A stretch of DNA of 64,000 nt from an uncultured Alphaproteobacteria bacterium. GTDB lineage: Bacteria > Pseudomonadota > Alphaproteobacteria > Micropepsales > Micropepsaceae. The notes below the pieces were generated by a model. That model was not told where the DNA came from. It did no database searches and worked only from the letters and a program-made list of their open reading frames with translations. The DNA is taken from contig CADEFU010000001.1 of the NCBI GenBank assembly GCA_902826695.1, positions 398,134 through 462,133 on the forward strand. The letters are read 5' to 3'. A program made the position numbers and the translations under genes. Each line of letters opens with the position of its first letter. The first letter of the stretch is position 1. This document shows, piece after piece, positions 18,234-26,727 of the stretch.

Positions 18234-18608
18234 TCAGTCATCTACAACCTGAAGGTCTTCTTTGGCGGCTTCGAGCTTAAGTTCGAATTGTTTGCGGTAG
18301 GTTCCTCTGAAGCCCCGGCGGAACGTCTCAACCGATACAACTTCCACCTCAACCGGTTTGGGTTTGGCGCGGCCTCGCTCCAGTTCGAACGTAACCACGC
18401 GGTTATCGTCAATCAGTATCGAGTAGATGTCTTCGAGTTGGTCGGGCGTATGGAGGACCACGTAGTAGACGCGGCCCGTCTCGCCGATCGAGGCCAGTGC
18501 TTCCAGCAAGCGCTGGCTCGATGGTCTTAAGGGTGAAAGGCGCGCCGCACGTGCTTCGGCGCGCCACTTCAGTCTTTGCTCGGAAACGCGTTGCTTCCCG
18601 GAAGGCAT
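18234..18608 (-). CDS. Hypothetical small basic/acidic protein
   Basis: I do not recognise the 124-residue product. It is soluble, with a basic N-terminal third (KQRVSEQRLKWRAEARAARLS). A central beta-strand region (RVYYVVLHTPDQLEDIYSILIDDNRVVTFEL) is followed by a charged tail (YRKQFELKLEAAKEDLQ). The start is ATG 18608 and the stop is well separated from both neighbours. It lies in the same direction as the two flanking oxidoreductases and starts only 10 bases after the upstream one ends, so co-transcription is likely. Confidence 0.55.
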   Translation of the reverse strand: MPSGKQRVSEQRLKWRAEARAARLSPLRPSSQRLLEALASIGETGRVYYVVLHTPDQLEDIYSILIDDNRVVTFELERGRAKPKPVEVEVVSVETFRRGFRGTYRKQFELKLEAAKEDLQVVDD

Positions 18609-18618
18609 CTAGATTCGG

Positions 18619-19650
18619 CTAGACCGCCTTATCCGGTCCGATCTTCACGAGCGCCTTGCCGAAGTTTTCGCCCTTGAAGAGACCCAGGAACGCCTTCGGT
18701 GCGTTCTGTAAGCCCTCGGTCACGGTCTCCTGCCACTTCATCTTTCCTTCGGCGACGAGTTTGCCCATCTCCTGATGGAACTTCGGCAGCAGGTCGAAGT
18801 GGTTCGAGACGACGAAGCCTTCGATGCGCAAGCTCTTGGGGATCGTCATGATGATGTTCCACGGTCCCGGCGCCGGGGCAGTGTTGTTGTACTGCTCGAT
18901 CATGCCGCAGACGGCGATGCGTCCGAACACCTTCATGTGGTTCAGCGCGGCCTCCAGGTGCTTGCCGCCGACGTTCTCGAAGTAAACGTCGATGCCCTTC
19001 GGGAATGCGGCGCCGACCGCTTTGTCGAGATCGGGCGTGGTCTTGTAGTTAATTGCCTTGTCGATCTTCGCTTCTTTCAAAAGCCACTGGCACTTTTCGT
19101 CGGAACCTGCGGAGCCAACGACGTAGGCGCCATGTGCCTTCGCGAGTTGGCAGACGATCGAGCCCACGGCGCCGGAGGCCGCCGATACGAATACGGTTTC
19201 ACCGGGCTTGAACGAGCCGACTTTGAAGAGGCCCGCATAGGCGGTCAGGCCCGGCATGCCGAGTGCGCCGAGGAAGCTCTGCACGGGTGCGAGTTTGGGG
19301 TCGATCTTTTGCGGGAAGCTCATCGTGTTGACGACGGCGTATTCGCGCCAGCCGAGCATGTGCTGAACGTAGTCCCCGACCGCGAATGGCGCGCCTTTAC
19401 CGGTGGCGATGACCTGGCCCACGGTGCCGCCCTGCAGCGCCTGGCCGACTTGGAACGGCGGCACATAGCTTTCGCGATCCACCATGCGGCCGCGCATGTA
19501 GGGGTCGACCGACATCCAGATGTTGCGGACGAGAACTTCGCCGTCCTTCGGCTCCGCGACGGGGGCTTCGACGTATTCGAAGTTGTCGTCGGTCGGCATG
19601 CCGACTGGGCGGCTTTTGAGTCGAATTTCGTGACCCTTCAAATTGCGCAT
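18619..19650 (-). CDS. NADP-dependent oxidoreductase, MDR superfamily (PTGR/CurA type)
   Basis: This 343-residue paralogue of the 17090-18103 product shares the same landmarks: IWMSVDPYMRGRM, the Rossmann loop SAASGAVGSIVCQLAK near 160, and GIDVYFENVGGKHLEAAL. Like its relative it lacks the Cys/His zinc ligands of alcohol dehydrogenases. The predicted reaction is NADPH-dependent reduction of enones or 2-alkenals. It is the first gene of a likely three-gene unit. Two diverged copies in one unit suggest different substrate preferences, but this cannot be read from the sequence. Confidence 0.9.
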   Translation of the reverse strand: MRNLKGHEIRLKSRPVGMPTDDNFEYVEAPVAEPKDGEVLVRNIWMSVDPYMRGRMVDRESYVPPFQVGQALQGGTVGQVIATGKGAPFAVGDYVQHMLGWREYAVVNTMSFPQKIDPKLAPVQSFLGALGMPGLTAYAGLFKVGSFKPGETVFVSAASGAVGSIVCQLAKAHGAYVVGSAGSDEKCQWLLKEAKIDKAINYKTTPDLDKAVGAAFPKGIDVYFENVGGKHLEAALNHMKVFGRIAVCGMIEQYNNTAPAPGPWNIIMTIPKSLRIEGFVVSNHFDLLPKFHQEMGKLVAEGKMKWQETVTEGLQNAPKAFLGLFKGENFGKALVKIGPDKAV

Positions 19651-19850
19651 GTGGATAAGTCTCCGGTGTGTTGCTTAAGGGGATGGCATCAACCATGTAT
19701 TTGGCCTGGCGGTGCGGGCAGGGGAAGGGCCTGACGTGACAGGGCTGCAATATTTGTTGAAGCTCTGCGGCACATCCGCGGGTAGGCGCCAAAAATTCAA
19801 ACAAGTAAACATGGGCGCACGTGAGGGTTGCGTTTCGTGGCGGAACTATC

Positions 19851-20825
19851 GTGAGCTTACTTTCAGACGTTAATCGCGAGATCAAAGCGGGTGTCATCGG
19901 CGCCGGCGCCTTTGGGCGTTTGCATGCGCAGAAGTATGCGAGCCTGCCGGGCGTGAAACTGATCGGCATCGCGGATGCCGATGTTGCACGTGCACAAACG
20001 CTGGCGAACGACTTCATGGTGACGGCCTATCCAGGCTGGCGCTCGATTCTGCCGCATGTCGAGGTCGTGACGATTGCGACGCCGGCGCGCTTTCACGGCG
20101 AGATCGGCGTTGGTGCACTGAACGCCGGCAAGCATGTGTTCGTGGAGAAGCCTTTGGCCGCGAACCTGCGTGAGGCTGACGCGCTCGTGCGCCTCGCCGA
20201 GCAGCGCAATCTTGTTCTGCATACCGGTCACCAGGAACGCTTCGTGATGAAGCACCTCGGGCTCTTCGACGGCGACGTGAAGCCGCTCAAGATCGAGTGC
20301 CATCGTGCCTCGCCGTTCAGCCCGCGTAACACGGACGTTAGCGTCGTGCTCGACCTGATGATCCACGACATTGATTTGGTGCATCAGTTGAACCCGGCCG
20401 AGGTGATCGATATTCGCGCGAATGAACGCTTCGTGAGCGCGCGGTCGGATGAGGTCTCAGCGACGGTGACATTTGCCGACGGCATGGTGGCCGAGTTGTT
20501 CTCGAGCCGCATGGCCGAGGGGCGCAAGCGGTTCATGCGCGTGATCTTTCCGGACGGCGAGATCTACATCGACTTTCTGACGCGCGAGATACAGAACTCG
20601 ACACCGCGCAAGCTGAAGGCGTTGGGCAGCGCTTCGGCGGCTCTCTCCGGTTTGCCTTGTCCGTCGACCGATCCGCTAGGCCACGGGGTGGCGCAGTTCG
20701 TGCGCTCCGTTCGCCAAGGATTGCCGGCTTCGATCGCTCCGCGCGAGGCGCGCCGGGCGCTCTCTACCGCCCTTTCCATCCTGGACGCCGCAAGGCTGCC
20801 GCAGAAGAGGCTGGCTCATGCCTGA
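19851..20825 (+). CDS. gnnA: Gfo/Idh/MocA-family NAD(P)-dependent oxidoreductase, probable UDP-GlcNAc 3-dehydrogenase
   Basis: This 324-residue protein has an N-terminal Rossmann fold (AGVIGAGAFGRLHAQKY), the family motif VFVEKPLAANLREA with catalytic Lys, and a C-terminal GFO/IDH domain with MIHDIDLVHQL carrying catalytic Asp/His. It overlaps the next gene, a DegT-type sugar aminotransferase, by 8 bases. Adjacent oxidoreductase and PLP aminotransferase match GnnA-GnnB. That pair converts UDP-GlcNAc to UDP-GlcNAc3N, the donor of the diaminoglucose lipid A found in several alphaproteobacteria. The specific role is inferred from pairing; WlbA/WbpB-type enzymes for O-antigen sugars are alternatives. 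GTG 19851 is the preferred start; an in-frame start at 19821 exists. Confidence 0.78.
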   Translation: MSLLSDVNREIKAGVIGAGAFGRLHAQKYASLPGVKLIGIADADVARAQTLANDFMVTAYPGWRSILPHVEVVTIATPARFHGEIGVGALNAGKHVFVEKPLAANLREADALVRLAEQRNLVLHTGHQERFVMKHLGLFDGDVKPLKIECHRASPFSPRNTDVSVVLDLMIHDIDLVHQLNPAEVIDIRANERFVSARSDEVSATVTFADGMVAELFSSRMAEGRKRFMRVIFPDGEIYIDFLTREIQNSTPRKLKALGSASAALSGLPCPSTDPLGHGVAQFVRSVRQGLPASIAPREARRALSTALSILDAARLPQKRLAHA

Positions 20826-21981
20826 AGCAAAGAACGCCGACACCCGCACCGCGGAAGCGGATGCGGGCCCGATCCGCTTTTTCGACCTCGAAACGCCGAA
20901 GAAGATGCTGCGCGCCGACATCGAGAAGCGCTGGCAGAAGATTTTGGATCACGGCGCGTTCATCGGTGGCCCTGAGGTCACCGAGCTTGAGGCGGCGCTG
21001 GCGGCGCGCACGGGTGCGAAGCATGCGCTGGCCGTTGCCAGCGGGACCGACGCGCTCGTGATCGCGCTCATGGGTGAGGAAGTGACGTCGCGTGACGCGA
21101 TCTTCATTCCGGGCTTCACCTACAACGCGACAGCGAATGCTGTGCTGGTTGCGGGGGCGACGCCGGTCTTCGTCGATGTCGACGCGCACACCTGCAACAT
21201 GGACCCCGCGCATCTTGAGGCGCAGGTCGAGGCGGTCATTCGCGAAGGCAAGTTGACGCCGAGAATGGTCATTGCGGTCGACCTTTACGGTCTGCCGGCG
21301 GATTACGCAGCGATCGGTCGGATCGCGAAGAAGCACGGCATGCTTGTGATGGCGGACGCGGCGCAAAGCTTTGGCGGCGCGCAGGGCGGGCGGATGATCG
21401 GTGCGATTGCCGATATGACCACGCTTAGCTTCTATCCGTCGAAGACGCTCGGTTGCTACGGCGACGGCGGGGCGATGACGACGGATGACCCAGCGCGCTT
21501 CGACCGCTGGTCCTCGATCCGCTGGCACGGGACGGACGCGCAGAAGAAGGAATCGATCCGAGTCGGCGTCAACGGGCGGCTCGACTCCGTGCAGTGTGCG
21601 GTGCTGCTGTCCAAGCTCACGATCTTCGGCGACGAGATGAAGGCGCGGGAGCGAATCGCTCAGCGCTATCGCGCGGGCCTCGGCAATGCTGTGGAGATGC
21701 AGCACGTACCGGCCGGTAGTCAGAACGCCTGGGGTCTGTTCACGATCATGGTCAACAACCGTGATGCGGTGATGAAGGCGCTGCAGGAGAAAGGCGTGCC
21801 GTCGTCGATCTACTATTACAAGGCGCTGCATCAGCATAAGGCGTTCGCGCCTTACGCGCCGAAGGGCGGCCTGCCGGTATGCGAGAAGCTGGCGGCGCGC
21901 GTGCTCAGCCTGCCGATGCACCCCTACCTTACGGATGGCCAGGTCGACCGCGTCGTCGCGGCGGTCAAGGCGGCGGTGTAA
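20818..21981 (+). CDS. gnnB: DegT/DnrJ/EryC1/StrS aminotransferase, probable GnnB
   Basis: This 387-residue PLP enzyme of the sugar-aminotransferase family shows GAFIGGPEVTELEAALA, the substrate/PLP loop ASGTDALVIAL, DAAQSFGG with the ring-contacting Asp, and the Schiff-base Lys in SFYPSKTLGCYGDGG. A C-terminal small domain includes SSIYYYKALHQHKAF. It would transfer an amino group from glutamate to the 3-keto sugar made by the preceding oxidoreductase, giving UDP-2-acetamido-3-amino sugar. The 8-base overlap indicates coupled translation. The substrate is inferred; WbpE/WlbC and perosamine-type enzymes share all these motifs. Confidence 0.82.
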   Translation: MPEAKNADTRTAEADAGPIRFFDLETPKKMLRADIEKRWQKILDHGAFIGGPEVTELEAALAARTGAKHALAVASGTDALVIALMGEEVTSRDAIFIPGFTYNATANAVLVAGATPVFVDVDAHTCNMDPAHLEAQVEAVIREGKLTPRMVIAVDLYGLPADYAAIGRIAKKHGMLVMADAAQSFGGAQGGRMIGAIADMTTLSFYPSKTLGCYGDGGAMTTDDPARFDRWSSIRWHGTDAQKKESIRVGVNGRLDSVQCAVLLSKLTIFGDEMKARERIAQRYRAGLGNAVEMQHVPAGSQNAWGLFTIMVNNRDAVMKALQEKGVPSSIYYYKALHQHKAFAPYAPKGGLPVCEKLAARVLSLPMHPYLTDGQVDRVVAAVKAAV

Positions 21982-22011
21982 CAACGCTGCGAAGCGGTGT
22001 ACGTTGAGCGC

Positions 22012-23670
22012 ATGACGTCATCACTCAAGATCGCGTTCGCGCAGCTGAACCCCACGGTTGGGGATGTTCAGGGCAACTTGGCGAAGGCGCGCAAGGCGCG
22101 CGCCGAGGCAGAGGCTATGGGCGCGGATATCGTGCTCTTCAGCGAACTGTTCATTGTGGGCTATCCGCCGGAGGATTTGGTGCTGAAGCCTGCGTTGCAG
22201 GCCGACGCGCGGGCCGCGGTCGAGGCGCTGGCGAAGGAGACGGTGGCTGGGCCTGCGGTGTTGATCGGGACGCCCTGGGTCGAGAACGGCAAGCTCTACA
22301 ACGCGTTCGCTTGCCTCGACGGCGGGGCGGTGAAATCGCTGCGCTACAAAGTGGACCTGCCGAACTACGGTGTGTTCGACGAGAAGCGGGTGTTTGCGCC
22401 GGGGCCGATGCCCGGCCCGATCGAGGTGCGCGGCGTCCGTATCGGCGTTCCGATCTGCGAAGATATTTGGAAGGGCGATGTTGTCGAGTGTCTGTCCGAG
22501 ACGGGCGCGGAGTTCCTCTTGGTGCCGAATGGGTCGCCGTTCGAAGCCTCGAAGGAAGAGACGCGGCTCAACATCGCCGTCTCGCGGGTGGTCGAGAGCG
22601 GGCTTGCGCTCGCCTATCTGAATCAGGTCGGCGGACAGGACGAGTTGGTGTTCGACGGCGGTTCGTTTGTGCTCAATCCGGATCGCAGTCTTGCGGTACA
22701 GATGCCGGCGTGGGCGGAAGCTCTGACGCTCACGCACTGGCGGCGTGAGGGAAAAGGGTGGGTGTGCGCGCCAGGGCCCAAGGCGGCGCTGCCGGAGGGG
22801 CTTGAGTCGATCTACCACGCGACGATGCTGGGGCTCGGCGATTACGTGCGGAAGAACCGGTTCCCGAGCGTTGTGCTGGGTTTGTCGGGCGGCATCGATT
22901 CCGCGCTTACGGCTGCGATAGCGGCGGACGCGTTGGGGCCCGATCGGGTTCGCTGCGTGATGATGCCGTCGCGGTATACGTCGCAGGACAGTCTCGACGA
23001 CGCGGCAGGTGTGGCGAGACTCTTGGGCACGCAGCTCGACACGATCCCGATCGAGGAGGCGGTGAAGGCGTTCGGCGGAATATTGGGGCCGCTGTTCCAC
23101 GGGCGCAATCCGGACACGACGGAGGAAAACATCCAGTCGCGTATCCGCGGCGTGACGCTGATGGCGCTCTCGAACAAGTTCGGGCCGATGGTTCTGACCA
23201 CCGGCAACAAGTCGGAGATGTCGGTCGGTTATGCGACGCTCTACGGCGATATGTGCGGCGGCTACAATCCGCTGAAAGACCTTTACAAGATGCAGGTGTT
23301 CGCGCTGTCGCGCTGGCGCAATCAGCACAAGCCTGTGGGCGCGCTGGGGCCGTCGGGGCGCGTGATGCCGGAGCGCGTGATCGACAAGCCCCCGAGTGCG
23401 GAGCTTCGCGCGAATCAGAAGGACGAGGATTCGCTACCGCCCTATCCGAAGCTCGACGACATCCTCGAGTGTCTGGTCGAGAACGAGATGCCGGTCGAGG
23501 AGATTATGGCGCGCGGGCACGACCTCGCCACGATCAAGCGGGTGGAGCATTTGCTCTCGATCGCCGAATACAAGCGCCGCCAAGCCCCACCGGGCGTCAA
23601 AATCACGCGCAAGAATTTCGGGCGGGATCGGCGTTATCCGATCACGAATGCCTTTCGAGACGCGACCTGA
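22012..23670 (+). CDS. nadE: Glutamine-dependent NAD+ synthetase
   Basis: This 552-residue two-domain enzyme starts with a nitrilase-fold glutaminase (residues 1-250). Its triad is Glu in SELFIVGYPPEDL, Lys in RYKVDLPNYGVFDE and Cys149 in PICEDIWKG. The C-terminal ATP-dependent synthetase domain has the PP-loop LGLSGGIDSAL near residue 293, then TTGNKSEMSVGYATLYGD and the C-terminal RPPS-like segment DKPPSAEL. It amidates deamido-NAD using glutamine. ATG 22012 is chosen because it begins the conserved KIAFAQLNPTVGD strand 5 residues later; an upstream in-frame GTG adds five residues. It is probably transcribed with gnnA-gnnB. Confidence 0.96.
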   Translation: MTSSLKIAFAQLNPTVGDVQGNLAKARKARAEAEAMGADIVLFSELFIVGYPPEDLVLKPALQADARAAVEALAKETVAGPAVLIGTPWVENGKLYNAFACLDGGAVKSLRYKVDLPNYGVFDEKRVFAPGPMPGPIEVRGVRIGVPICEDIWKGDVVECLSETGAEFLLVPNGSPFEASKEETRLNIAVSRVVESGLALAYLNQVGGQDELVFDGGSFVLNPDRSLAVQMPAWAEALTLTHWRREGKGWVCAPGPKAALPEGLESIYHATMLGLGDYVRKNRFPSVVLGLSGGIDSALTAAIAADALGPDRVRCVMMPSRYTSQDSLDDAAGVARLLGTQLDTIPIEEAVKAFGGILGPLFHGRNPDTTEENIQSRIRGVTLMALSNKFGPMVLTTGNKSEMSVGYATLYGDMCGGYNPLKDLYKMQVFALSRWRNQHKPVGALGPSGRVMPERVIDKPPSAELRANQKDEDSLPPYPKLDDILECLVENEMPVEEIMARGHDLATIKRVEHLLSIAEYKRRQAPPGVKITRKNFGRDRRYPITNAFRDAT

Positions 23671-23687
23671 ACCGCTAAACACCGCCC

Positions 23688-25025
23688 ATGACAACGGTCG
23701 TTCGCTTCGCTCCCAGCCCTACGGGCAAGATTCACGTCGGCAATATTCGCGCGGCGCTCACCAACTATTTGTTTGCGCGCAAGACGGGCGGCAAGTTTCT
23801 GCTTCGCCTCGACGATACGGACACAGACCGGTCGACGGTGGCGTTCGCGCAGGGGATTTATGCCGACTTGGCTTGGTTGGGGCTGAAGCACGATCTTTTT
23901 GCGAAGCAGTCGGAGCGTGCGGCGGAGCACAATGCGGCGGCGGAGAAGTTGCGCGCGGCTGGCCGGCTCTATCCTTGCTATGAAACGGCGGATGAGCTTG
24001 ACCGGCGGCGCAAGCGCCAGCTCGCGCAGCACAAGCCGCCGGTCTACGACCGCGCTAGCCTGAAGCTGACTGCGGAGCAGCGGGCGGCCTTTGAGGCGCA
24101 GGGGCGTAAGCCGCATTGGCGGTTCCTGTTGTCCGGGAATCAGGTTGAGTTCAACGACGTCATCCGCGGTCCCGTGCACATCGATACGGCGTCGCTGTCG
24201 GACCCGGTGCTGATCCGCGAGGATGGGCGGTTCCTCTACACGCTGCCCAGCGTCGTGGACGACATCGACTTCAAGATCACGCACATCATCCGCGGCGAGG
24301 ATCACGTCACGAATACGGGCGTGCAGGTCGAGATCTTCGAGGCGCTGGGCGCGGCCGTGCCGGTGTTCGCGCATTTCTCGATGCTCGTCGGTGCGGGCGG
24401 GGAGGCGTTGTCCAAGCGGCTCGGGTCGCTTGCCATCGAAGGGTTACGCGAGGATGGGATCGAGCCGCAGGCGATCAACAGTCTGCTTGCGAAGTTGGGT
24501 ACGTCCGATCCGGTCGTTGTGCGGGCGACGTTGGAGGAGCTCGTTGCCGACTTCGATCTCGCGAAGTTTTCGCGCGCTCCGGCACATTTCGATCCAGCGG
24601 ATTTGAAGACGCTGAATCACAAGCTGCTGCACGGTATGTCGTTCGATGCCGTGGCGGGCGACTTGCAGAAACTCGGTGTGGGCGGCGGGGCTCAGTTCTG
24701 GGAAGCAGTGCGGGACAACATCGAGCTGCTGAGGGACGCGCGCGGCTGGTGGCAGGTGGTCGAGGGACCGCTTGAGCCGGTGATCGAGGATGCGGCCGTG
24801 GCGGCGGCGGCGCGCGAGCTGTTGCCCACGGGCTCCTTCACGGACGCTACCTGGGGCGAATGGACCGCGGCGGTTTCGGCCAAAACCGGGGCAAAAGGTA
24901 AGGCTTTGTTTAGGCCGCTGCGCTTAGCGTTGACCGGGCAGCCCCATGGACCGGAGATGCGAAAGCTGTTACCTCTCATTGGTCCTGAACGGGCGGCAAA
25001 ACGGCTGGCCGGTCAGGCTGCATGA
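23688..25025 (+). CDS. gltX: Glutamyl-tRNA synthetase
   Basis: This 445-residue class I synthetase has the HIGH motif as HVGN in [18 protein letters not shown], the RLDDTD strand, [12 protein letters not shown], and a KMSKS equivalent in LSKRLGS. The C-terminal helical anticodon domain is shorter than in some GltX proteins but normal for the second GltX of alphaproteobacteria. Bacteria with two GltX copies may use one for tRNA-Glu and one partly for tRNA-Gln; which type this is cannot be read here. It starts 17 bases after nadE. Confidence 0.93.
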   Translation: MTTVVRFAPSPTGKIHVGNIRAALTNYLFARKTGGKFLLRLDDTDTDRSTVAFAQGIYADLAWLGLKHDLFAKQSERAAEHNAAAEKLRAAGRLYPCYETADELDRRRKRQLAQHKPPVYDRASLKLTAEQRAAFEAQGRKPHWRFLLSGNQVEFNDVIRGPVHIDTASLSDPVLIREDGRFLYTLPSVVDDIDFKITHIIRGEDHVTNTGVQVEIFEALGAAVPVFAHFSMLVGAGGEALSKRLGSLAIEGLREDGIEPQAINSLLAKLGTSDPVVVRATLEELVADFDLAKFSRAPAHFDPADLKTLNHKLLHGMSFDAVAGDLQKLGVGGGAQFWEAVRDNIELLRDARGWWQVVEGPLEPVIEDAAVAAAARELLPTGSFTDATWGEWTAAVSAKTGAKGKALFRPLRLALTGQPHGPEMRKLLPLIGPERAAKRLAGQAA

Positions 25026-25202
25026 GGCAGAACTTGAGCAATCGGACGACCATTTCTGGCCTGTCCACCGCGGCGAGCTCTTCGCGCGCGGCGATTTGTA
25101 TTTGCGGCTAACGAACCTTAGCGGCCGCGCTCACCGATTCTATTCTCGTCAGAGACCGAATCCCAAAGGCCCGGCCAAACGGGACTTTTCGAGGATTGGA
25201 CT

Positions 25203-26570
25203 ATGGCACTGACGATCTACAACACTTTGGCCCGCGAGAAGCAGGTCTTCAAACCGATCGACCCGAAGAACGTGCGCATGTACGTCTGCGGACCGACGGT
25301 CTACGACTTCGCGCATATCGGCAACGCGCGGCCGGTGATCGTGTTCGACGTGCTGTTCCGGCTGCTGCGCCATACCTACGGCGAGAGCCATGTCACCTAT
25401 GTCCGCAACATCACGGACGTCGAGGACAAGATTATCGCGCGTGCGGCGGAGCGCGGGGTGTCGATCCGGGAGCTGACCGAAGGGACGGCGAAGGTCTATC
25501 AGGAAGATGCGCTGGCGCTCGGCAACTTGGCGCCTTCGATCGAGCCGCGCGTGACGGAGACGATGCCCGAGATCGTTTCGATGATCTTGGCGCTCGTGCG
25601 CAACAACCACGCCTATGTGGCGGAGGGGCATGTGCTGTTCGACGTGTCGTCCGACCCGGACTACGGCAAGCTTTCGCGCCGGTCGCTCGACGACATGATC
25701 GCGGGCGCGCGCGTCGAGGTGGCGCCTTACAAAAAGAACCCGATGGATTTCGTGCTGTGGAAGCCGTCCGAGGGCGACATGCCCGGGTGGCCATCGCCCT
25801 GGGGCAAGGGCCGGCCGGGTTGGCACATCGAGTGCTCCGCCATGGGTGAGAAGCATCTGGGCGAGACGTTTGACATTCACGGCGGCGGGATCGACTTACA
25901 ATTCCCGCACCATGAGAACGAGATTGCGCAGAGCGAAGGCGCGCATCACGGCAAACCGATCGCGAACTACTGGATGCACAACGGCTTTCTGCAGGTCGAA
26001 GGCGAGAAGATGTCGAAGAGCCTTGGCAACTTCATCACGATCCGCGAGCTGTTGGCGGAGACGAAATTCGGCGGTCAGGCTTGGCACGGGCGCGTGCTGA
26101 GGCTTGCCATGCTCAGCACGCATTATCGGCAGCCGATCGACTGGACGGTGGACCGTTTGCTGCAGACGAAGGCGACATTGATGGAGTGGGCGCGGCTGCT
26201 ACACGGGGCACGCGCCGCTGAAGCGCCGGACGGCGAAGTGCTGGCGGCGCTGGAGGACGATCTGAACACGCCATCAGCGATGGCGGCCGTTTATGGTCTC
26301 GCCGGCGCTGCACGGACGAGCGAGGCCGATCGCGCGCGCCTCAAGCGGACGCTTGGCTTCCTGGGGCTCTATGCCGACGAGCGCGACGTCGATTTCGCGG
26401 TGGGTCAGACGGTCGATGCGGCGCAGGTCGAGGATTTGATCGCCAAGCGTAACGCGGCGCGCAAGGCGAAGAACTTCGCCGAGGCCGACAAGCTCAGGGG
26501 CGACTTGACGGCGCTGGGTGTTGCCATCGAGGACGGGCCCAAGGGCACGACATGGAAGGTTGTATCATGA
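25203..26570 (+). CDS. cysS: Cysteinyl-tRNA synthetase
   Basis: This 455-residue class I synthetase has the zinc-ligand Cys and HIGH motif in YVCGPTVYDFAHIGNARP. Further landmarks are NITDVEDKII, the zinc-binding HIECSAMG and HGGGIDLQFPHHENE, and KMSKSLGNF. The C-terminal anticodon domain contains LEDDLNTPSAMAA and NFAEADKLRGDL. It charges tRNA-Cys. The start ATG lies 17 bases after an AGGATTGG-like ribosome site. The 177-bp gap after gltX contains no gene. A palindromic repeat lies directly after its stop. Confidence 0.96.
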   Translation: MALTIYNTLAREKQVFKPIDPKNVRMYVCGPTVYDFAHIGNARPVIVFDVLFRLLRHTYGESHVTYVRNITDVEDKIIARAAERGVSIRELTEGTAKVYQEDALALGNLAPSIEPRVTETMPEIVSMILALVRNNHAYVAEGHVLFDVSSDPDYGKLSRRSLDDMIAGARVEVAPYKKNPMDFVLWKPSEGDMPGWPSPWGKGRPGWHIECSAMGEKHLGETFDIHGGGIDLQFPHHENEIAQSEGAHHGKPIANYWMHNGFLQVEGEKMSKSLGNFITIRELLAETKFGGQAWHGRVLRLAMLSTHYRQPIDWTVDRLLQTKATLMEWARLLHGARAAEAPDGEVLAALEDDLNTPSAMAAVYGLAGAARTSEADRARLKRTLGFLGLYADERDVDFAVGQTVDAAQVEDLIAKRNAARKAKNFAEADKLRGDLTALGVAIEDGPKGTTWKVVS

Positions 26571-26578
26571 CCTATTGT

Positions 26579-26704
26579 TGTCATCCCGGGCGAGTGAGCG
26601 TCGCGAGCGAGACCCGGGACCCAGGTGACTGGGCTCAGAGTCATGACGCAATCCCCTGGGTCCCGGCTCGCGCTCCGCTTACGCTTCGCTTGGCCGGGAT
26701 GACA
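26579..26704. repeat. REP/RPE-like palindromic intergenic element
   Basis: Outer inverted repeats TGTCATCCCGG (about 26579-26589) and CCGGGATGACA (26694-26704) flank an inner perfect 12-bp pair, CCGGGACCCAGG (26614-26625) and CCTGGGTCCCGG (26655-26666). GAGCG/CGCTC-rich arms lie between them. The whole 126-bp element folds into one long hairpin. This TCATCCCGG...CCGGGATGA design is typical of dispersed palindromic elements in alphaproteobacterial chromosomes. It contains no gene and could stabilise or end the cysS transcript. Confidence 0.8.
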
Positions 26705-26727
26705 GCTGTTTGGTATGGGGTTTGAGC

